Origin: UBA1724 sp963621575
GTDB lineage: Bacteria > Verrucomicrobiota > Lentisphaeria > Oligosphaerales > Oligosphaeraceae
Length of the DNA: 64,000 bases
Reading direction: 5' to 3'
NCBI GenBank assembly: GCA_963621575.1
Contig: CAVFEH010000004.1
Span: 1-64,000, forward strand
The translations under genes were made by a program, and so were the position numbers. The notes beneath the pieces were generated by a model. It ran no database searches. It worked only from the letters and a program-made list of their open reading frames with translations, and was not told the origin of the DNA. Positions 60,028 to 64,000 of this stretch are shown in pieces. Each line of letters starts with the position of its first letter. The first letter of the stretch is position 1.

Positions 60028-61107
60028 ATGCCCATCCAATTCCGTGAAAACGCCAAATACGCCCTCCTGGTCCCCACCAGCATGGGCGTGAGACTCACCC
60101 CCGTCGACGCGCAGCCCTTCCACTGTTCCCGGAACTTCACCATGCAGGTCACCTCCGCGGAGACCAACGTGGCCAGCATTCCCTCTTACCTGGGCATGCC
60201 GGTGAAGGTGCTCACGGCCTTTGTCAAGGACAGTCCCGTGGCGCGGATGATCAAGGATGACCTGGCGGGCCGTCACATGGACTACGAGGGCCCGGAGATT
60301 CCGCAGGGCGGCCCCTGGGGCTATCGCCACCAGTTCAACCTGGCGGACAGCGGCTACGGCAGCCGTGGCCCCCGTGTGCAGAACGACCGTGCGGGCGAGG
60401 TGGGGCGTCTTCTGGACGTGAAGGATTTTGATCTGGAGCGGATTTTTGGCCAGGAGGGCGTGAAGATCCTCCATCTCTCCGGCCTGATCGGCGCCCTGTC
60501 TCCGGAGACCAGCCGTTTTTGCCTGGAACTGGCCCGCGCCGCCAAGGCCCACGGCACCCGCATCTCCTTCGACCTGAACTACCGCGCCTCCTTCTGGAAG
60601 GGCCGCGAGCAGGAGCTCCGGGAGATCTTCTCCGAAATCGCCTCCCTGGCGGATGTGCTGGTGGGCAACGAGGAGGACTTCCAGCTGTGCCTGGGCATCC
60701 AGGGGCCCGAGGCCGGCGGCCGCGGCATCTCCGGGAAGATGGAGAACTTCAAGGCCATGGTCGTCCGCGTCAAGGAGGCCTATCCCCACGCCACCGCCTT
60801 CGCCACCACTCTCCGCGAGGTGGTCTGCGCAAACCTCCATCGCTGGGGCGCCATCACCAACATCGACGGGGAGTGGCAGGTCGTGGAGCCCCGTGAAATC
60901 GGCGTGCTGGACCGCATTGGCGGCGGCGACGGCTTCGTGGGCGGCTTCCTCTACGCCATGCTGAAGGGCATGCCCGCGGAGCAGTGGATCCAGTTCGGCT
61001 GGGCCACCGGCGCCCTGGCCACCACCCATCTGACCGACTACGCACAGCCCGCCGACGAGGAGCAGGTCTGGAGCATTTGGAGCGGAAACGCCCGCGTCAA
61101 GCGATAG
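60028..61107 (+). CDS. PfkB-family sugar kinase (KdgK-like)
   Basis: The 359-residue protein is a ribokinase-type kinase. The signature DRIGGGDGFVGGFLY near 294-308 has catalytic Asp301, and FDLNYR (181-186) resembles the DxNxR loop of 2-keto-3-deoxygluconate kinases. The usual GAGD is replaced by GGGD. The N-terminal ALLVPTSMGVRLTP lacks the canonical G-E-ltP start. ATG 60028 is used; the frame is open to 59959 and would overlap the larA-like gene. Substrate is probably a sugar acid, by context. Confidence 0.78.
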   Translation: MPIQFRENAKYALLVPTSMGVRLTPVDAQPFHCSRNFTMQVTSAETNVASIPSYLGMPVKVLTAFVKDSPVARMIKDDLAGRHMDYEGPEIPQGGPWGYRHQFNLADSGYGSRGPRVQNDRAGEVGRLLDVKDFDLERIFGQEGVKILHLSGLIGALSPETSRFCLELARAAKAHGTRISFDLNYRASFWKGREQELREIFSEIASLADVLVGNEEDFQLCLGIQGPEAGGRGISGKMENFKAMVVRVKEAYPHATAFATTLREVVCANLHRWGAITNIDGEWQVVEPREIGVLDRIGGGDGFVGGFLYAMLKGMPAEQWIQFGWATGALATTHLTDYAQPADEEQVWSIWSGNARVKR

Positions 61108-61168
61108 GTGCGCGGCATTTGCCCCTAACGACATCAGGAAATTCGCAAGCGAAAGGAGAACGTGAATC

Positions 61169-62386
61169 ATGCAAGTCGTTTCCGATAGAATTTTGGAGGC
61201 CCAGAAGGGCTCCAGCTGGATCCGTCGGATGTTCGAGGCCGGCATCGAGCTCAAGAGGCAGTACGGCGCGGACAAGGTCTATGATTTCAGCCTGGGAAGT
61301 CCCGATCTGAATCCCCCGGCCACCGTCATCGACACCCTCCGCACGCTCCCCGGGCAGGTGGATGTGCCGGCCGGACTGGGATACATGCCCAACGCCGGAT
61401 ATCCCGAGGCCCGCGAGGCCCTGGCCAGGTGGTCCACCCGCGAGCAGGGCGTGGAGATCCCCGCCGGGAACATCATCATCTCCGTGGGCGCCGCCGGCGC
61501 GCTGAACTGCCTCTTCAAGGCGGTCCTGGCCCCCGGCGACGAGGTCATCTGCCCCGCGCCATACTTCGTGGAATACGGTTCCTACTGCGGAAACTTCGGC
61601 GGGGTCCTGAAGCCCGTCCCCAGCGCGGCGGGCACCTTCAAGCTGGACATCGAGGGCATCCGGAAGGCCATCACCCCCCTGACCCGCATTCTGCTGATCA
61701 ACAGCCCCAACAACCCCGCCGGCGTCATCTACACCGCGGAGGAGCTGGACGCCCTGGCCGCCGTGCTGGCCGAAGCCAGCAAGGGCCGCAGGCAGCCCAT
61801 CCTCCTGGCGGCGGACGAGCCCTACCGCTTCCTGGCCTTCGACGGCCACACCGTACCCTCTGTCCTCTCCCACTACAAATACTCCGTGGTCTGCTCCTCC
61901 TTCTCCAAGAACCTGGGGCTGGCCGGCGAGCGCGTGGGATACGTGGTGGTGAATCCCGGCATGGATCCCGAGGAATCCAGCCAGCTGGTGGGCGGGCTCA
62001 TCCTCACCAACCGCACCATCGGATACGTCAACGCGCCCTGCATCGGCCAGAAGCTCATCATCGGCGCAGTGAAGGAGCTGGACAAGACCCTCGAGGCACA
62101 GGACGCCCAGCGCGTGGTCTACGGGAGACGCCGCGCCCTCATGGCAGAGATCCTGGACGAGGCCGGAATCCCCTACCAGATGCCCGCGGGAACCTTCTAC
62201 TTCTTCCCCAAGGCGCCCCACGGGGACGACGACGTGGCCTTCGTCCAGCGCCTGGCGCAGGAGCGCATCCTGGCGGTGCCCGGCTCCGGCTTCGGCTACA
62301 AGGGGTACTTCCGTCTCGCCCTCTGCGTGGGCGAGGACGTCATCCGCAACTCCCGTCCCGGATTCATCGCGGCCGCCAAAGGCTAG
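61169..62386 (+). CDS. PLP-dependent class I aminotransferase
   Basis: The 405-residue protein has LGSPDLNPP near 41, GYMPNAGYPEAREAL, SPNNPAG near 176 and the PLP Lys in CSSFSKNLGLAGERVGY near 250, typical of aspartate-aminotransferase-like enzymes of class I. A Shine-Dalgarno AAGGAGAA precedes ATG 61169. Its amino donor and acceptor are not determined. It is probably co-transcribed with the kinase. Confidence 0.85.
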   Translation: MQVVSDRILEAQKGSSWIRRMFEAGIELKRQYGADKVYDFSLGSPDLNPPATVIDTLRTLPGQVDVPAGLGYMPNAGYPEAREALARWSTREQGVEIPAGNIIISVGAAGALNCLFKAVLAPGDEVICPAPYFVEYGSYCGNFGGVLKPVPSAAGTFKLDIEGIRKAITPLTRILLINSPNNPAGVIYTAEELDALAAVLAEASKGRRQPILLAADEPYRFLAFDGHTVPSVLSHYKYSVVCSSFSKNLGLAGERVGYVVVNPGMDPEESSQLVGGLILTNRTIGYVNAPCIGQKLIIGAVKELDKTLEAQDAQRVVYGRRRALMAEILDEAGIPYQMPAGTFYFFPKAPHGDDDVAFVQRLAQERILAVPGSGFGYKGYFRLALCVGEDVIRNSRPGFIAAAKG

Positions 62387-62419
62387 CGCCTGGCGCAACT
62401 CCCCCGCAGGTCTCCCGCA

Positions 62420-63841
62420 GTGAGCGCCCTCCCGAACTCCTTTTCCGCGGATGCGACGTCCGCCCCCGTGGCGGCCGTGCTGGGCGGTGGCTTTTCGGGG
62501 CTTGCCGCGGCGTTGCGGCTGGCGTTGCGGGGGATCCCCGTGCGGCTCTGGGAGCGCCACGGACGTCTGGGGGGGATGAACTCCTGGTATGAACGGGACG
62601 GCCTGGTGCTGGACACGGGGCTCCACGCCCTCACCAATTTCGTTCCGCCCCAGGAGCGTTCGGCTCCCATGAACCGGGTCTTCCGGCAGCTGCGCATCCG
62701 CCGGGAGGAGCTGGGGCTTCTTCCCGCACATCAGGCCGCCATCCGCTTCCCCGGGCACGAACTGATTCTGCGAAACGATTTCGAAGACTTTTCGCGGCAA
62801 ATCCGCGGACAATTCCCGGGGGATGCCGCGGGCTTCGGGGCTTTGGCGCGGGAGGTCCTCCGGCGGGGGTACGCCCCGGAGGAGATGGACGGCCTCACCG
62901 CCAACGCCCTTCTGAAACGGCATCTGGCCTCTCCCGAACTCCGGGAGATGCTCCGCTTCCCCGTCATGTTCTACGGGAATCCCTCTCCCGATGACATGCC
63001 CGCAGGCGCCTACGCCACCATGTTCCGCAGCGTGCTCATGGAGGGCCTCTGCCGCCCGCGGGGAGGCATCCGGCCCCTTCTGGACCTCCTGGAAAAGCAT
63101 CTCCGGGGAGAGGGTGCCGAGCTTCGGCTGGGGCAGGGCGTCCGGCAACTCCTCCTGGATGGCCGGGGCGCCCTGCGGGCGTTGGTCACAGACCGCGGCG
63201 AGGAGATCCCCTGCACCCGCGCGATCTCCACTCTGGGCGCCCGGGAGACCGCCGCGCTGCTCCCCCAAGGCGCCGCCCCCGCCCTCGCCTGTGCGCCGGA
63301 GGGCGAAATGTGCTTCCTGGAGGCCATCTTCCGCCTGCCGTGCACCCCCGCGGAGCTGGGATTCCCCCACGCGGTACTCTTCTGGAACCAGGGCCAGGAA
63401 TTCCGCTACGAGCCCCCGCCGGACCTCGCCGCCGCCCCGGAGTCCATGCTGGTCTGCGCGCCGGGGAACTATGGCGGGGAGGGCCCGGAAGCCCGTCTTC
63501 TGCGCCTTTCCGCCATCACTTCCTGGCGCCCCTGGGAGGAGCTCCCGCAGCCGGAATACGCCCGCCGGAAGGAACAAGTGTCACGGCGTCTCCGGGCGGC
63601 CCTTCGCAGGGAGTTCCCCGCCTTGGCGGAGGCCCTGGAGCCCCTGGACGCCTTCACTCCGAAGACCATCCGGCGCTTCACCGGACACGCCCGCGGCGCC
63701 ATCTATGGCTCCCCCAGGAAATTCCCCCGGGGGGACACCGGCGTTCCCGGGCTTCTCCTGGCCGGAACCGACCAGGGCCTCCTGGGCGTCCTGGGCTCCA
63801 TGCTCTCCGGAATCCTGATGGCGAACGCCTTTCCGGAGTAG
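62420..63841 (+). CDS. FAD-dependent oxidoreductase (phytoene desaturase-like)
   Basis: The 473-residue protein has the dinucleotide motif LGGGFSGLAAALRLA (21-35), WERHGRLGGMNSWYERDG and GLHALTN, as in CrtI/HpnE-type amine-oxidase-fold flavoproteins. GTG 62420 is the only start that keeps the N-terminal motif close. No carotenoid or hopanoid gene is nearby, so the substrate is unknown. The C-terminus (LLAGTDQGLLGVLGSMLSG) matches the family FAD-binding end. Confidence 0.78.
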   Translation: MSALPNSFSADATSAPVAAVLGGGFSGLAAALRLALRGIPVRLWERHGRLGGMNSWYERDGLVLDTGLHALTNFVPPQERSAPMNRVFRQLRIRREELGLLPAHQAAIRFPGHELILRNDFEDFSRQIRGQFPGDAAGFGALAREVLRRGYAPEEMDGLTANALLKRHLASPELREMLRFPVMFYGNPSPDDMPAGAYATMFRSVLMEGLCRPRGGIRPLLDLLEKHLRGEGAELRLGQGVRQLLLDGRGALRALVTDRGEEIPCTRAISTLGARETAALLPQGAAPALACAPEGEMCFLEAIFRLPCTPAELGFPHAVLFWNQGQEFRYEPPPDLAAAPESMLVCAPGNYGGEGPEARLLRLSAITSWRPWEELPQPEYARRKEQVSRRLRAALRREFPALAEALEPLDAFTPKTIRRFTGHARGAIYGSPRKFPRGDTGVPGLLLAGTDQGLLGVLGSMLSGILMANAFPE

Positions 63842-63871
63842 CCTGCCTCTTTTCAACGACTGGAAGATATC

Positions 63872-64000
63872 ATGGCCGAAAAATCCGCGAAGAACAGCAG
63901 CCCCGCCGGCGAACTCACTCCCGGCATGCGGCAATACATGGAGGCGAAGCGCACCCTGCCCAAGGACACCCTCTTGATGTTCCGCATGGGGGACTTCTAT
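63872..64000 (+). CDS. mutS: DNA mismatch repair protein MutS (5' part, cut by the window)
   Basis: Only the first 43 residues are present: MAEKSAKNSSPAGELTPGMR, then QYMEAKRTLPKD and FRMGDFY, the conserved N-terminus of the mismatch-binding domain. In MutS the Phe that stacks on the mismatch lies just after this motif, in FYE. The reading frame is open to the window edge. It follows the FAD oxidoreductase by 30 bp. Confidence 0.93.
   Translation, partial: MAEKSAKNSSPAGELTPGMRQYMEAKRTLPKDTLLMFRMGDFY

Overview
The window is a GC-rich chromosomal segment of a Gram-negative bacterium, most likely from the PVC group (Lentisphaerota or Verrucomicrobiota). The signs are many short-leader FTLxELL pseudopilins including one with an H-X9-DG tail, a bacterial V-type ATPase operon, LL-diaminopimelate aminotransferase, a long-form PPi-dependent phosphofructokinase, a eukaryote-like glycogen branching enzyme, and an LptE-type lipoprotein that implies an LPS outer membrane. 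Almost all genes lie on the + strand. The exceptions are the first gene and a block of three genes at 32.3-35.3 kb. No rRNA or tRNA gene was seen.

Layout. 0-1.1 kb: two copies of a 40-bp GC-rich direct repeat, then an LD-carboxypeptidase (-). 1.4-3.8 kb: TPR lipid/periplasmic protein, LptE-like lipoprotein, ispF, gcvH. 3.9-7.4 kb: the rpmH-rnpA-yidD-yidC-jag cluster that sits near oriC in many bacteria. 7.7-10.5 kb: PRPP synthetase, a strong terminator, an AT-rich block with DnaA-box-like 9-mers (candidate oriC), and dnaN. 10.7-12.9 kb: a large exported protein of unknown function. 13.2-21.6 kb: seven pseudopilin-class genes, of which the first four follow a gspH-I-J-K-like order and the fourth is a 1,319-residue protein. 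21.6-23.6 kb: an AAA/DUF4143-type ATPase gene with its own Shine-Dalgarno sequence, flanked by 80-bp direct repeats and preceded by four 23-bp tandem repeats.

23.6-32.2 kb: central carbon island with GAPDH, PPi-PFK, tcdA, a small stand-alone CBM48 protein, glycogen synthase and branching enzyme. 32.3-35.3 kb (-): two small exported proteins and a fused ABC permease. 35.7-40.3 kb: phosphoesterase, a 545-residue unknown protein and a VWA-like membrane protein in one tight operon. 40.5-50.4 kb: PTS EIIA protein, nine V-ATPase subunits and a UspA protein. 50.4-56.0 kb: a transposase remnant, a SEC-C protein, dapL, lplA, a small HTH-like protein, an HExxH membrane protein, folK and a zinc-ribbon membrane protein. 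56.0-64.0 kb: M28 peptidase, gnd, a LarA-family protein, a PfkB sugar kinase, an aminotransferase, an FAD oxidoreductase and the first 43 codons of mutS.

Taken together the genes suggest a fermentative, glycogen-storing, outer-membrane-bearing bacterium with PPi-linked glycolysis and a rotary V-ATPase. The least explained parts are the pseudopilin cluster, the repeat-flanked ATPase locus and the LarA/gnd/sugar-kinase operon.
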